Both the position numbers and the translations under genes were made by a program. A stretch of DNA of 64,000 nucleotides from Saccharothrix sp. NRRL B-16348 (GTDB taxonomy: Bacteria > Actinomycetota > Actinomycetes > Mycobacteriales > Pseudonocardiaceae): assembly GCF_001280085.1 (NCBI RefSeq), contig NZ_LGED01000217.1:124001-188000 (forward strand), given 5' to 3'. A model generated the notes under the pieces. That model was given only the letters and a program-made list of their open reading frames with translations. It made no database searches and was not told where the DNA came from. Of this stretch, positions 27,449 to 35,771 are shown piece after piece. Position 1 is the first letter of the stretch; the number at the start of each line of letters is the position of its first letter.

Positions 27449-28764
27449 GACGACTCCTTGGCCGGTCGGCGGCGGGTGACGACGAGCACGAGGGCGCCCG
27501 TGGCGAGCAGCGCCAAGGCCAGCGCGGTGGCGGCCGGTGCTTCGGCGGGGCCGGTCGAGGCGAGCTGGGTCGACCGCCTGCCGTCCGGGGTCGGGTCGGG
27601 GGTGTCCGGGTTGCCGGTCGCGCCGGCGTCGCCGACGACGAACGTGTAGCTCTCGGTGTCGGTGAGCGGGCGGCCGTCGGTCCGGGTGGCCGACACGGTG
27701 AAGTCCAGCCGGTAGCGGCCGGGCTTGCCGAACGCCCAGTTGGCGTGCGCGTGCGTGCCGAGCGCGACGGTGTGCGTGTCGGGCAGCCCGTCGGTGCTGT
27801 TGAAGATCAGCGAGGGCGCGCCGAACGAGCCGGTGGTGAACAAGCCGAACGGGCCGGGGCCGTCCACCGCCGTGAGCGTCCAGGTGACCGGTCCGGTGAC
27901 GTCCGCCGGCCGCAGTTCCTCGGTGGACCAGCCGATCCAGAGGATGCCCGGCTGCTCCTGTTGGGGCAGCAGGTGGATCGGCGCGCCGGCCGCGCCGAGG
28001 AAGGACAGCGCGGGGATCGCGGGCAACGCGGTGCGCGCGGCGTCGGTGATCCGGAACTCGACGTCGGCCGGTTCACGCCACGTCACCGCGCCGACCGTGC
28101 TGCCGTCCTTCACGTGCACGCTCAGCCCGTCGCCGAGCAGCCGGGGCGCCAAGGCGTCGACGTGCCCGCGGTCGAGCGTGACCCGTCCGGTCGCGGTGGG
28201 CGGCTGCCCCTGTGCGGCGAACTCCGGCACGACCTGCGGCGCGGCTTCCGGTGCGGCTTCCGGCGTCGCACGTCCGGCCTGAGGTGCCTCCGGCACGACG
28301 GCGGCCTCGACCGCACGGCGCTCGGACGGGAGGGCGGGCTCGCCGACCTCCACCGCGTACACGCGCTCGGCGTGCACCGGGCTGCCGTCGAGCAGGTAGG
28401 CGTCCGCGTCGAGCCGCACGGTGTGCCGACCCGGCGCGGTGAACTCCCAGTCCGCGACCCCTTCGGCCGCCACCGGCACCGTCACCGGCTCCTCGCCGGT
28501 CTTACCGGGACCGTCGAGCACGACCGCGCGCAACCGCACCACGTCACCGAAGACGGCGCCGGGCGTGACCGCCGTGGTGTCCCACCGCACGCCGACCCGC
28601 CCGTCCACCGCCGTGACGGTGTCGACGCCCGCCGCGAGGTCCAGCGAGCCGTCACGCACGCTCACCACGACCGCCGCCGGCCCGGGCGCGGCGAACGCGG
28701 GCGCGGCGAGCACGAGCAGCACGCCGGCCACCCCGCTCACCGCCAGGGAACGGACCGCGATCAC
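27445..28764 (-). CDS. Wall-anchored repeat protein: one intact and one degenerate repeat
   Basis: 439 aa from GTG 28764, which overlaps the permease stop by 4 bases. Signal peptide (VIAVRSLAVSGVAGVLLVLA), then a shortened, diverged repeat (about 30-150) that keeps LDGPGKTG and YAVEVGEP but has lost the HxH motif. Next a Pro/Ala/Glu linker and a full repeat (RGHVDALAPRLLGDGLSVHVK ends the linker side; GTHAHANWAFGKPGRYRLD is near its C-end). Finally LASTG sortase motif, membrane helix and a short basic tail. It belongs to the ABC-transporter-associated repeat wall proteins. The larger frame running to 29619 is antisense-type readthrough over the permease gene. Confidence 0.88.
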   Translation of the reverse strand: MIAVRSLAVSGVAGVLLVLAAPAFAAPGPAAVVVSVRDGSLDLAAGVDTVTAVDGRVGVRWDTTAVTPGAVFGDVVRLRAVVLDGPGKTGEEPVTVPVAAEGVADWEFTAPGRHTVRLDADAYLLDGSPVHAERVYAVEVGEPALPSERRAVEAAVVPEAPQAGRATPEAAPEAAPQVVPEFAAQGQPPTATGRVTLDRGHVDALAPRLLGDGLSVHVKDGSTVGAVTWREPADVEFRITDAARTALPAIPALSFLGAAGAPIHLLPQQEQPGILWIGWSTEELRPADVTGPVTWTLTAVDGPGPFGLFTTGSFGAPSLIFNSTDGLPDTHTVALGTHAHANWAFGKPGRYRLDFTVSATRTDGRPLTDTESYTFVVGDAGATGNPDTPDPTPDGRRSTQLASTGPAEAPAATALALALLATGALVLVVTRRRPAKESS

Positions 28765-29651
28765 GACGACACCTCCACCTGGACTCGGGACGCCGCCGCC
28801 GGCCCGCGGCCACGCGGACGGGTGAGCAGGCCGTGCCGCGGGGCGAACAGCCAGCACAGCACGAAGACTCCGGTGAGGGTGAGCACGATGAGCCCGCCCG
28901 CCGCCAGGTCGAACGCGTAGGACAGGTACAGGCCGAGCACGCTGCCACCGGCGCCGATCGCCGGCGCGAGCAGCATCATCACGCCCAGCCGGTCGGTGAG
29001 CAGGCGGGCCGCGGCGGCGGGTGTCACGAGCAGCGCCAGCACGAGCACGTTGCCGACCGCCTGCAGGGAGATCACGATCGCGAGCGTCACCATCACGTAC
29101 AGCGCGATGTCCAGCCAGAACACGGGCAGGCCCACCGCGCGGGCCTGCTCGCGGTCCAGGCTCGCCGCGACCAGCCTGCCGTTGAGCAGCGCGGTGGCCA
29201 ACAGCAGGATCGCGCCGATCACCGCCACCGACACCACGTCGCCGTCGCTGATCCCGAGGATCGACCCGAACAGGAACGACTCCAGCGACCCGCCGTAACC
29301 CGGCGCGGCGCTGAGGATGACGATGCCCAGGCCGAACGCCGCGGCGAAGAAGATCCCGATGACCGAGTCCTCCTTGAGCCTGCGGTTCTGCGCGACCACC
29401 GCGATGAGCAGTGCGGTGAGCACACCCGCGACCGCGCCGCCGACCACCAGGTTGGTGCCGAGCACGAAGGCGACCGCGATGCCGGGGAACACCGCGTGCG
29501 CGACCGCGTCGCCGATGAACGCCATGCCGCGCAGCACGACGTGCCCGCCGACGACACCGCACACGAGGCCGGACAGCAGCGCCACCAGCAGGGCGCGCCG
29601 CCAGAAGTCGTACTCCCACGGCGCGGCCAGCGCGTCGAGGACCGCGGTCAT
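28761..29651 (-). CDS. Anchored-repeat-type metal ABC transporter, permease
   Basis: 296 aa, eight to nine helices, ABC-3 (ZnuB/MntB) family. Signatures: GDAVAHAVFPGIAVAFVLG, LKEDSVIGIFFAAAFGLGIV and AVGLPVFWLDIALYVMV. It passes Zn2+ or Mn2+ through the membrane. Start ATG 29651 overlaps the ATPase stop by 4 bases. The context (repeat proteins on both sides) assigns it to the anchored-repeat subfamily. The basic, Pro-rich C-terminal tail GLLTRPRGRGPAAASRV is an add-on relative to ZnuB. Confidence 0.92.
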   Translation of the reverse strand: MTAVLDALAAPWEYDFWRRALLVALLSGLVCGVVGGHVVLRGMAFIGDAVAHAVFPGIAVAFVLGTNLVVGGAVAGVLTALLIAVVAQNRRLKEDSVIGIFFAAAFGLGIVILSAAPGYGGSLESFLFGSILGISDGDVVSVAVIGAILLLATALLNGRLVAASLDREQARAVGLPVFWLDIALYVMVTLAIVISLQAVGNVLVLALLVTPAAAARLLTDRLGVMMLLAPAIGAGGSVLGLYLSYAFDLAAGGLIVLTLTGVFVLCWLFAPRHGLLTRPRGRGPAAASRVQVEVSS

Positions 29652-30400
29652 CGGGTCACCCCCAGGGAACGGAGCAGCTGCTCGGCCCGGTCCAGGCCGA
29701 AGGTGCGCAGCCAGATGTCGGTGTCGGCGAGCGCGGCCGGCTCGCCGTCGGCCACGACCGTGCGGTTGAGCAGGCACAACCTCGAGCACAACGTGGTCGC
29801 GGCGGCCAGGTCGTGGGTGGTCATGAGCACCGCGACCCCTTCGTCCCGCAGGTCGGTGAGCAGCCGGCTCAGCAGCTCCTGGGTCGGCGCGTCGATGCCG
29901 GTGAACGGCTCGTCCAGCAGCAGCACCCGCGGGCGCAGCGCCAACGCGCGGGCGACGAGGACGCGTTGCCGCTGGCCGCCGGACAGCTCGCCGACGGGCC
30001 GTGACCGCAGGTCGTCCATGCCCACGCGGGTGATCGCGTCGTCGACGGCGGCCCGGTCCCGCGCGGTGCGTCGCCCGAGCAGGCCGGTCAGGTGGGTGCG
30101 CCCGGTGGCGACCGCCTTCGCGACCGAGATCGGGAAGTCCCAGGCGAACTCGTGGCGCTGCGGCACGTAGCCGACGGAGCCCTGGGCCTGCCGGGCGGTG
30201 CGGCCGTGCACGGTGACCGTGCCCTCGTGCGGCGGCAGCAGGCCCAACGCGGTGCGCAGCAACGTCGTCTTGCCCGCGCCGTTCGGGCCGATCAGCCCGA
30301 CCAGCTCCCCCGCGCGGAGGTCGAAGTCCACTGAGGACAGCACCTCGCGTCCGCCCAGGTGCACGGCGAGGCCGCGGATGTGCAGGACCGGCTCGTTCAT
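29648..30400 (-). CDS. Anchored-repeat-type metal ABC transporter, ATPase
   Basis: 250 aa. Walker A GPNGAGKTT, Q-loop YVPQRHEFAWDFPISV (the ZnuC/MntA pattern), signature LSGGQRQRVLVARAL, Walker B VLLLDEPFTGID, and switch His in MTTHDLAAAT. It powers Zn/Mn uptake with the ABC-3 permease. The C-terminal extension after residue 210 (WLRTFGLDRAEQLLRSLG) is typical of manganese/zinc ATPases of this group. 4-base overlaps on both sides. Confidence 0.93.
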   Translation of the reverse strand: MNEPVLHIRGLAVHLGGREVLSSVDFDLRAGELVGLIGPNGAGKTTLLRTALGLLPPHEGTVTVHGRTARQAQGSVGYVPQRHEFAWDFPISVAKAVATGRTHLTGLLGRRTARDRAAVDDAITRVGMDDLRSRPVGELSGGQRQRVLVARALALRPRVLLLDEPFTGIDAPTQELLSRLLTDLRDEGVAVLMTTHDLAAATTLCSRLCLLNRTVVADGEPAALADTDIWLRTFGLDRAEQLLRSLGVTR

Positions 30401-31215
30401 CGCTGTTCCCCTCGCCGACGCAGGGCCACGGCCACGACGACCACCACGAGCAGCGCGCCGCCGCCCAGGCCGACCCACAGCCACGTGCGGTCGCTCGCCG
30501 GTTCCGGTTCCGCACGCGGCTCGGGCGCCGGCGCCGGCTCGGCGACCGCCACGTCGAAGGCGGTCCGCGGGTCGGTGTCGCCGCCGACGTGCACGCGCAA
30601 CACCTTCCGGTCGGCCACCTGCGCTCTGTCCTTTGTAGACGCTGTCATCTCCAGGTCGAGCAGGTAGGTGCCCGGCGCGCTGAAGACCCAGTTGCCGTGC
30701 ACGTGGGTGCCCACCTCGATGCCGGTTTCCTGCGGCGTCGCGTCGGCGCTGGTGAAGAGGGTGGTCGGCGCGCCGAAGTTGCCGCTGAGGAACAGCACGA
30801 ACCGGCCGGGGCCGCGCACGTCGTGCAGGCGCCAGGTGACCTCGCGCTCGACCGCCGCGGTCACGTCCGGGTCCTGGGTGTTCCAGCCCGGCCACACCAC
30901 GCCGGCCTGCTCCACCTGCGGCAACACCCAGATCGGCGAGCCGCCGTCGCCGAGGAAGTCGTACGCCGGGTCGTCCGGCACGGTGGTGCGGGCCGTGTCG
31001 TTCACGTGCAGCACCACCTCGGACAGGTCACGCCACGTTGGCGCGTCGCCGGTGTCGTCACGCAGCTGCACGGTCCACCGGCCGTCGACGAAGCGCGGCC
31101 CGAGGTCGACATGGCCAGCCGAGACGACCACCTGCTCGGCGGCGTGCGCGACGGCGAACGGCTGGACGACCGCGAGCACGGCGAGGAGAGCGAACCAGCG
31201 CGTCAGACGAGGCAT
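30397..31215 (-). CDS. Membrane-anchored single-repeat surface protein
   Basis: 272 aa. Signal peptide MPRLTRWFALLAVLAVVQPF, one choice-of-anchor M repeat (SAGHVDLG...DPAYDFLGDGGSPIWVLPQ...VGTHVHGNWVFSAPG), a Pro/Glu spacer (EPAPAPEPRAEPEP), then a C-terminal helix with an RRRGEQR stop-transfer end. No LPxTG-like motif is present, so it is a plain membrane anchor. It overlaps the binding-protein gene by 13 bases and the ATPase by 4. It is probably the membrane-proximal partner that hands metal to the transporter; this is inferred. Confidence 0.87.
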   Translation of the reverse strand: MPRLTRWFALLAVLAVVQPFAVAHAAEQVVVSAGHVDLGPRFVDGRWTVQLRDDTGDAPTWRDLSEVVLHVNDTARTTVPDDPAYDFLGDGGSPIWVLPQVEQAGVVWPGWNTQDPDVTAAVEREVTWRLHDVRGPGRFVLFLSGNFGAPTTLFTSADATPQETGIEVGTHVHGNWVFSAPGTYLLDLEMTASTKDRAQVADRKVLRVHVGGDTDPRTAFDVAVAEPAPAPEPRAEPEPASDRTWLWVGLGGGALLVVVVVAVALRRRGEQR

Positions 31216-32729
31216 CGGGTCACCTCGTCGGCGTTGTGCCGCATCATGTCCACGTAGTTCCGCACCTTGTCGTCGAACGCGTCCCCGTACAGCAGGCACA
31301 CGTCGACCGCCTGGTCCCGGGCGACCTGGCTCAGCACCGACGCGCGCTGCGCGAGGTTGGGCTCCATGAACACCGCCGGCACCTTCAGGTTCCGCACCGT
31401 CTCCGACAACTTGCGCACGTCCTCCACGCTCGGTTCCTGCGCCGGGTTGGGCACCACGAAGCCCGCGACGGTCAGCCCGTAGGCGGCGGCGAAGTAGCCG
31501 AAGCCGTCGTGCGTGGTGACCAGGTGCCGGTGCTCGGGCGACACTCGGGCGACGGTCTCGCGCACGTGGCCGTCCAGCTCGTCGAGCCGGTCGAGGTACG
31601 CGCGGGCGTTGCGGTCGTAGACCTCGGCGCCGTCCGGGTCGGCGGTGCGCAACGTGTCCCGGACGACCTCGACGTAGGCACGGGCGTTGCGCACGTCCTG
31701 CCACAGGTGCGGGTCGATCTCGCCGTGCACGTGCTTGCCCAGCACGGCCTGCGGCAGTTGGTGCACCGAGCCGCCGGGAGCGCCGAGGAACGCGAACCGC
31801 GGGTCGTCCGGGATGGTGGCGATGGCCTTGTTGGGCACCTCGATCACCGCGTCGGCCGCCGGGACGACCTGTCCCTGGTTCGCGCCGCCCGCCGCGTCGT
31901 TGAGCGTGTAGAGCTCGCCGGTGTCGAGGTCGACGGTCAGGTCGGTGTGCCCCTCGTTCAGTACGGTGCCCGCCACACCGGTCGGGTCGACGCCCACCGC
32001 GAACGTGAACGTGCTCTCCCCCAACGGGATCGGCGCGTTCGTGCCGCCGTTGAGCAGGGTCGCGGCGAGCGTCAGCCGGTAGATCCCCGGCTGGGTGAAC
32101 GCCCAGTTGAGGTGCGTGTGCGCGGCCGGCGGCAGCGTCGTCGCGTCGGCGTCGGAGAGGTCGTCCGCCGAGTTGAAGTGCACCACCGGTTTGCCCAGCG
32201 CCTCGGTCAGGTACAGCACCAGCTCGCCGGGCCCGTCCAGCGCGGTCGCCGCCAGGCGCACCTCCGAGGACCGGGTGGCGCCCTTGTCCTTGCCGTCACC
32301 GCGCACCCGCAGGCCGAGCCAGAGCACGTCCAAGCCGATGTTCTCCACCAGCGGGATCACGTGCGCGCCATACGTTTCCGACACCTCGGCCAGCGAGACG
32401 TTGGGCGTGCCCTCCCGCACGTTGGCGTCGATCGCCTTGATCAGGCGCTGCTCCTCCAGCAGGAGGTGGTTGGTGAACGTGACGTCGGCCCGCGTCACCT
32501 TCTTGGCGTCGGCGGGCACCGGCTCGTAGGAGTGCGGGTCGCCGCCGGGCGGCACGATCGAGTCGACCTGGACGCGCTCGCCGCCGACGTTGCGCACGAG
32601 GTCGGCCAGGATCTCGGTGGTCGTGACCACCGACACCCCGTCCGCCGCGTCACCGCCGGCGGTCGAGCAAGCGGTCAGCAGAGCGACCGAGACCGCCGCG
32701 ATGGCGCGCGTGAACGCACGCACGTGCAT
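31203..32729 (-). CDS. Zn/Mn-binding lipoprotein (ZnuA/TroA type) with inserted, circularly permuted repeat domain
   Basis: 508 aa, about 190 more than ZnuA. Lipobox LLTACST. N-lobe VVTTTEILADLVRNVGG and PPGGDPHSYEP (metal His 1). The second ligand HGEIDPHLWQDVRNA occurs only after an insertion (about residues 125-305), followed by the third, HRHLVTTHDGFGYFA, and GDAFDD (Asp). Within the insertion the surface-repeat elements occur in swapped order: first the second half (GLDVLWLGL...AAHTHLNWAFTQPGIYRLT...AVGVDP), then the first half (EGHTDLT...IPDDPRFAFLG...HQLPQ). So the wall-repeat fold is built in as a circular permutant. First gene of the leftward operon, behind the 32788 Zur-like box. 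Confidence 0.93.
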   Translation of the reverse strand: MHVRAFTRAIAAVSVALLTACSTAGGDAADGVSVVTTTEILADLVRNVGGERVQVDSIVPPGGDPHSYEPVPADAKKVTRADVTFTNHLLLEEQRLIKAIDANVREGTPNVSLAEVSETYGAHVIPLVENIGLDVLWLGLRVRGDGKDKGATRSSEVRLAATALDGPGELVLYLTEALGKPVVHFNSADDLSDADATTLPPAAHTHLNWAFTQPGIYRLTLAATLLNGGTNAPIPLGESTFTFAVGVDPTGVAGTVLNEGHTDLTVDLDTGELYTLNDAAGGANQGQVVPAADAVIEVPNKAIATIPDDPRFAFLGAPGGSVHQLPQAVLGKHVHGEIDPHLWQDVRNARAYVEVVRDTLRTADPDGAEVYDRNARAYLDRLDELDGHVRETVARVSPEHRHLVTTHDGFGYFAAAYGLTVAGFVVPNPAQEPSVEDVRKLSETVRNLKVPAVFMEPNLAQRASVLSQVARDQAVDVCLLYGDAFDDKVRNYVDMMRHNADEVTRCLV

Positions 32730-32787
32730 GGGATTTCCTCCAGACGGACGCCGGTCGACCGGCGTGGCACCGCGAACCTAATACGAA

Positions 32788-32802
32788 CGACAACCGTTTT
32801 CA
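32788..32802. promoter_or_regulatory. Zur-like box upstream of the ZnuA-like operon
   Basis: CGACAACCGTTTTCA; on the minus strand TGAAAACGGTTGTCG, a 7-1-7 near-palindrome matching 12 of 15 bases of the perfect site at 18722. It lies 59 bp before the leftward start at 32729, in an AT-rich patch. Confidence 0.55.
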
Positions 32803-32845
32803 ATAGACCGGCCGGCCCAGCTCGCCGACGACCGTTCAGCCCTAA

Positions 32846-32860
32846 CGGCAACGATTATCG
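32846..32860. promoter_or_regulatory. Second Zur-like box, before the rightward secreted repeat genes
   Basis: CGGCAACGATTATCG (minus strand CGATAATCGTTGCCG), same 7-1-7 layout but less symmetric, 61 bp before the GTG at 32922. Together with 32788 it gives each divergent unit its own box. Confidence 0.45.
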
Positions 32861-32921
32861 TCTGCAACACTGCGGTCGAGGCCCGATCGGGCCATCAACC
32901 CCACGAACGGAGCACTCCACC

Positions 32922-33572
32922 GTGCGCACCTCTGCACGCCTCGCTCTGCTGCCCTTGGCGGTGGCGGCCCTCTTGGGCGCCGTCGTCGCACCGGCCACCG
33001 CGTCCTCCACCGCGGTGGTCCTCGACAGCGGGCACGTCGACGTCATCGGCATCGCGTTCGAGGACGGCAAGCTCGACATCCACGTCCACGACGAGACCAA
33101 CGACGTCGAGTACGCGCCCTCCGACGTGAAGATCGTCGCCAAGTCCGCGGCCCGCACCACCGTGCCCGCCGACCCGGCCTACTCGTTCCTCGGCACGGCG
33201 GGCAGCCCGGTCTGGGTGCTGCCCGAGGTCGAGGACCCGGCGTTGCTGTGGCCCGGGATCGGCACCGAGGAGGTCGAGCCCGGTGTCTTCGTCGACGACG
33301 CCCTGAGCCTGCGGTTCGAGTGGGTCTACGGCCCCGCCGGGTTCAGCGTCTTCACCACCGACGCCTTCGGCGCGCCCACCGTCCTCGTGGACAGCGGCAA
33401 CGGCCTGCCCGACACGGTCGCCGTCACCGCGGCCAACCACCAGCACGCCAGTTGGGCCTTCGAGGCCGCCGGCGCCTACGCCGTCGTCGTCCGGGTCAGC
33501 GGCGTCCTCGCCGCCACCGGCCAGAAGGTCACCTCCGCACCCGCCCTCTACCGATTCAAGGTGAACGCATGA
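32922..33572 (+). CDS. Secreted single-repeat (choice-of-anchor M) protein
   Basis: 216 aa: signal peptide (VRTSARLALLPLAVAALLG) and one repeat domain filling the rest (DSGHVDVIGIAFEDG, DPAYSFLGTAGSPVWVLPE, NHQHASWAFEAAGAY). No anchor of any kind, so it is released. GTG 32922 follows GGAG at 32909-32912. The HxH and GHVD pairs are kept. It overlaps the next gene by 4 bases. It may be a secreted metal scavenger for the divergent transporter; this is inferred from context. Confidence 0.87.
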   Translation: MRTSARLALLPLAVAALLGAVVAPATASSTAVVLDSGHVDVIGIAFEDGKLDIHVHDETNDVEYAPSDVKIVAKSAARTTVPADPAYSFLGTAGSPVWVLPEVEDPALLWPGIGTEEVEPGVFVDDALSLRFEWVYGPAGFSVFTTDAFGAPTVLVDSGNGLPDTVAVTAANHQHASWAFEAAGAYAVVVRVSGVLAATGQKVTSAPALYRFKVNA

Positions 33573-34201
33573 GAACCCGAGCCATCGCCGCGACCGCTTT
33601 CGCCGCGACCGTCGCGCTGCTCCTGCCCGGCACCGCGCACGCCGCCACCATCTCCCAGGGCCACGTCGACGTCCTCGACGTCGACTGGACCGGCAGCGCG
33701 TTGACGCTGGACCTCCACGACGCCACGGTCACCCCCGCCGTCGACCGCGACCCGGCCACCGTCGTGCTCGACGTCGTGCCCGCGAGCAAGACCACCGTGC
33801 CGAACAACGCCGCGTACTCGTTCCTCGGCACGCCCGGCTCGACGGTGTGGGTGCTCCCGCAGGCCCAGGTCGCCGGCATCGTGTGGCCCGGGATCAACAC
33901 CCAGGGCGTGCCGTCCGGCGTGCTGCTGAACAACAGCGTGACCGCCAAGCTCGTGTCGGTCACCGGTCCGGCGCACGTCAGCGTCTACACCACGAGCCTC
34001 GGCACGCCGACCGTCTGGTTCGACAGCGGCAACGGCCTGCCCGACAGCCGGACCGTCGCGGTCAACACCCACGCGCACGCCAACTGGGCGTTCGAGGCGG
34101 CGGGCACCTACACCGTGGCCTTCGAGGTCACCGCCACCAAGACCGCGGGCGGTGCCGTGACCACCGGGCTGAAGAGCTACACCTTCACCGTCCAGCCCTG
34201 A
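33569..34201 (+). CDS. Secreted single-repeat (choice-of-anchor M) protein, paralogue
   Basis: 210 aa, same plan as the preceding gene and evidently a tandem duplicate: signal peptide ending AHA, then QGHVDVLDVDWTG, NNAAYSFLGTPGSTVWVLPQ, THAHANWAFEAAGTYTVAF. No membrane or sortase anchor. ATG overlaps the previous stop. A hairpin terminator follows 19 bases after its stop. Confidence 0.87.
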   Translation: MRTRAIAATAFAATVALLLPGTAHAATISQGHVDVLDVDWTGSALTLDLHDATVTPAVDRDPATVVLDVVPASKTTVPNNAAYSFLGTPGSTVWVLPQAQVAGIVWPGINTQGVPSGVLLNNSVTAKLVSVTGPAHVSVYTTSLGTPTVWFDSGNGLPDSRTVAVNTHAHANWAFEAAGTYTVAFEVTATKTAGGAVTTGLKSYTFTVQP

Positions 34202-34220
34202 TACCGCCCTCACCGACCAT

Positions 34221-34250
34221 CGCCGCCGCCCGGTCGGACGGGTGGCGGCG
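34221..34250 (+). terminator. Hairpin terminator after the secreted repeat genes
   Basis: CGCCGCCGCCCG (34221-34232) with CGGGTGGCGGCG (34239-34250): 12-bp stem including one G-T pair, loop GTCGGA. Confidence 0.6.
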
Positions 34251-34328
34251 GTGGCGGTCGCGCGGTGAGCTGCGGCTCAGTCGGCGTCAAGGACGCGTTA
34301 AAGAAGCGTCAACGAGCGGGACGGCGCG

Positions 34329-35771
34329 ATGTCCGGTGTGATCGTGTGCACGTGTTCGGGCGGTGCGGCGAAGCGCACCGCCACCGGCTGGACGGGGTGG
34401 ACCGTGCGCACGACGTGGCTCGCGCCTCGACGACGGGCGCCCGCGGGCCTGGGTCACCCGGCGCGGTCGGTGGTGCTCGGGTTCGGCGCGGCCGTGCTGC
34501 TGGGCACGGTGCTGCTGACGCTGCCCGCGGCCACCGAGTCGGGCGCGTCGGCGGGTGTGGTGACCGCGTTGTTCACCGCGACCTCGGCGGTGTGCGTGAC
34601 CGGCCTGGTGGTGGTGGACACCGCGACGCACTGGTCGCCGTTCGGCGAGGTGGTGCTGCTCGGCCTGATCCAGGCCGGCGGGCTCGGCATCATGACGCTG
34701 GCCACGCTGCTCGGGATGCTGGTGGCCCGCCGGATGGGGTTGCGGCTGCAGCTGACCGCGCAGGCGGAGACCAAGGCGGGCGGGTTGGGCGAGGTCCGCG
34801 GCGTCGTGCGGCGGGTCATCGCGATCAGCCTCGCGGCCGAGGCGGTGACCGCGATCGTGCTGACCCTGCGGTTCGCCACCGGCTACGACCTGTCGTGGGG
34901 ACGTGCGGTGTACGAAGGGGTTTTCCACGGCGTCTCGGCGTTCAACAACGCGGGCTTCGCCCTCTACGCGACGAGCATGACCCCGTACGCCACCGACCCG
35001 TGGATCACGGTGCCGGTGATGCTGGCGATCATCACCGGCGGCCTGGGGTTCCCGGTGCTGTTCGAGCTGGGCCGCCGGCTGCGGGGCAGGCTGCGCCGCT
35101 GGACCCTGCACGCCCGCGTCACGTTGATGACCTATGCCGCCCTGCTGGTGTTCGGCGTCGTCGCGATCACCGCGATCGAGTGGTCCAACCCGGCCACGCT
35201 CGGTCCGCTCGGGGTGCCCGGCAAGCTGCTCGTCGGCGCGTTCCACGGGGTCAACCCGCGCACGGCCGGGTTCAACTCGCTCGACGTCGCGCAGCTGACA
35301 CCGGCGTCGTTGCTGGTCACGGATTTCCTGATGTTCATCGGCGGCGGCAGCGCGGGCACCGCGGGCGGGATCAAGGTGACCACGTTCGCGCTGCTGGCGT
35401 TCGTCATCGCGGCGGAGATCCGCGGCGAGCCCAGCGTGCACGTGCTGGGCAGGCGGCTGTCCGCCGAGGTGCAGCGCCAGGCCCTCACGGTGGCGCTGCT
35501 CGGCGTGGGCGCGGTCGCCGCCTCGACGTTCGCCCTGCTGCTGATCACCGGTTTCCCGCTGGACGCGGTGCTGTTCGAGACCATCTCCGCGTTCGGCACG
35601 GTCGGCATGTCCACCGGCATCACCGCCGCCATCCCACCCGCGGGACAGGTGCTGCTGGCAGTCCTGATGTTCATCGGACGGCTCGGCCCGATCACCCTCG
35701 CCGCGGCGCTCGCCCTGCGCGAACGCGCCCGCCGCTACGAACTACCGGAGGAGCGACCCATCGTTGGCTAG
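34329..35771 (+). CDS. ktrB: KtrB/TrkH-family potassium uptake channel subunit
   Basis: 480 aa with four M1-P-M2 repeats. Selectivity-filter-like segments are TSAVCVTGL, SAFNNAGFAL, NPRTAGFNS and SAFGTVGMST, each with the key Gly. It moves K+ (Na+-coupled in Ktr systems) and needs the cytosolic RCK ring encoded next. The N-terminus before RSVVLGFGAAVLLG is long and basic, and a start inside it cannot be excluded. Its stop overlaps the ktrA start by 8 bases. Confidence 0.93.
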   Translation: MSGVIVCTCSGGAAKRTATGWTGWTVRTTWLAPRRRAPAGLGHPARSVVLGFGAAVLLGTVLLTLPAATESGASAGVVTALFTATSAVCVTGLVVVDTATHWSPFGEVVLLGLIQAGGLGIMTLATLLGMLVARRMGLRLQLTAQAETKAGGLGEVRGVVRRVIAISLAAEAVTAIVLTLRFATGYDLSWGRAVYEGVFHGVSAFNNAGFALYATSMTPYATDPWITVPVMLAIITGGLGFPVLFELGRRLRGRLRRWTLHARVTLMTYAALLVFGVVAITAIEWSNPATLGPLGVPGKLLVGAFHGVNPRTAGFNSLDVAQLTPASLLVTDFLMFIGGGSAGTAGGIKVTTFALLAFVIAAEIRGEPSVHVLGRRLSAEVQRQALTVALLGVGAVAASTFALLLITGFPLDAVLFETISAFGTVGMSTGITAAIPPAGQVLLAVLMFIGRLGPITLAAALALRERARRYELPEERPIVG

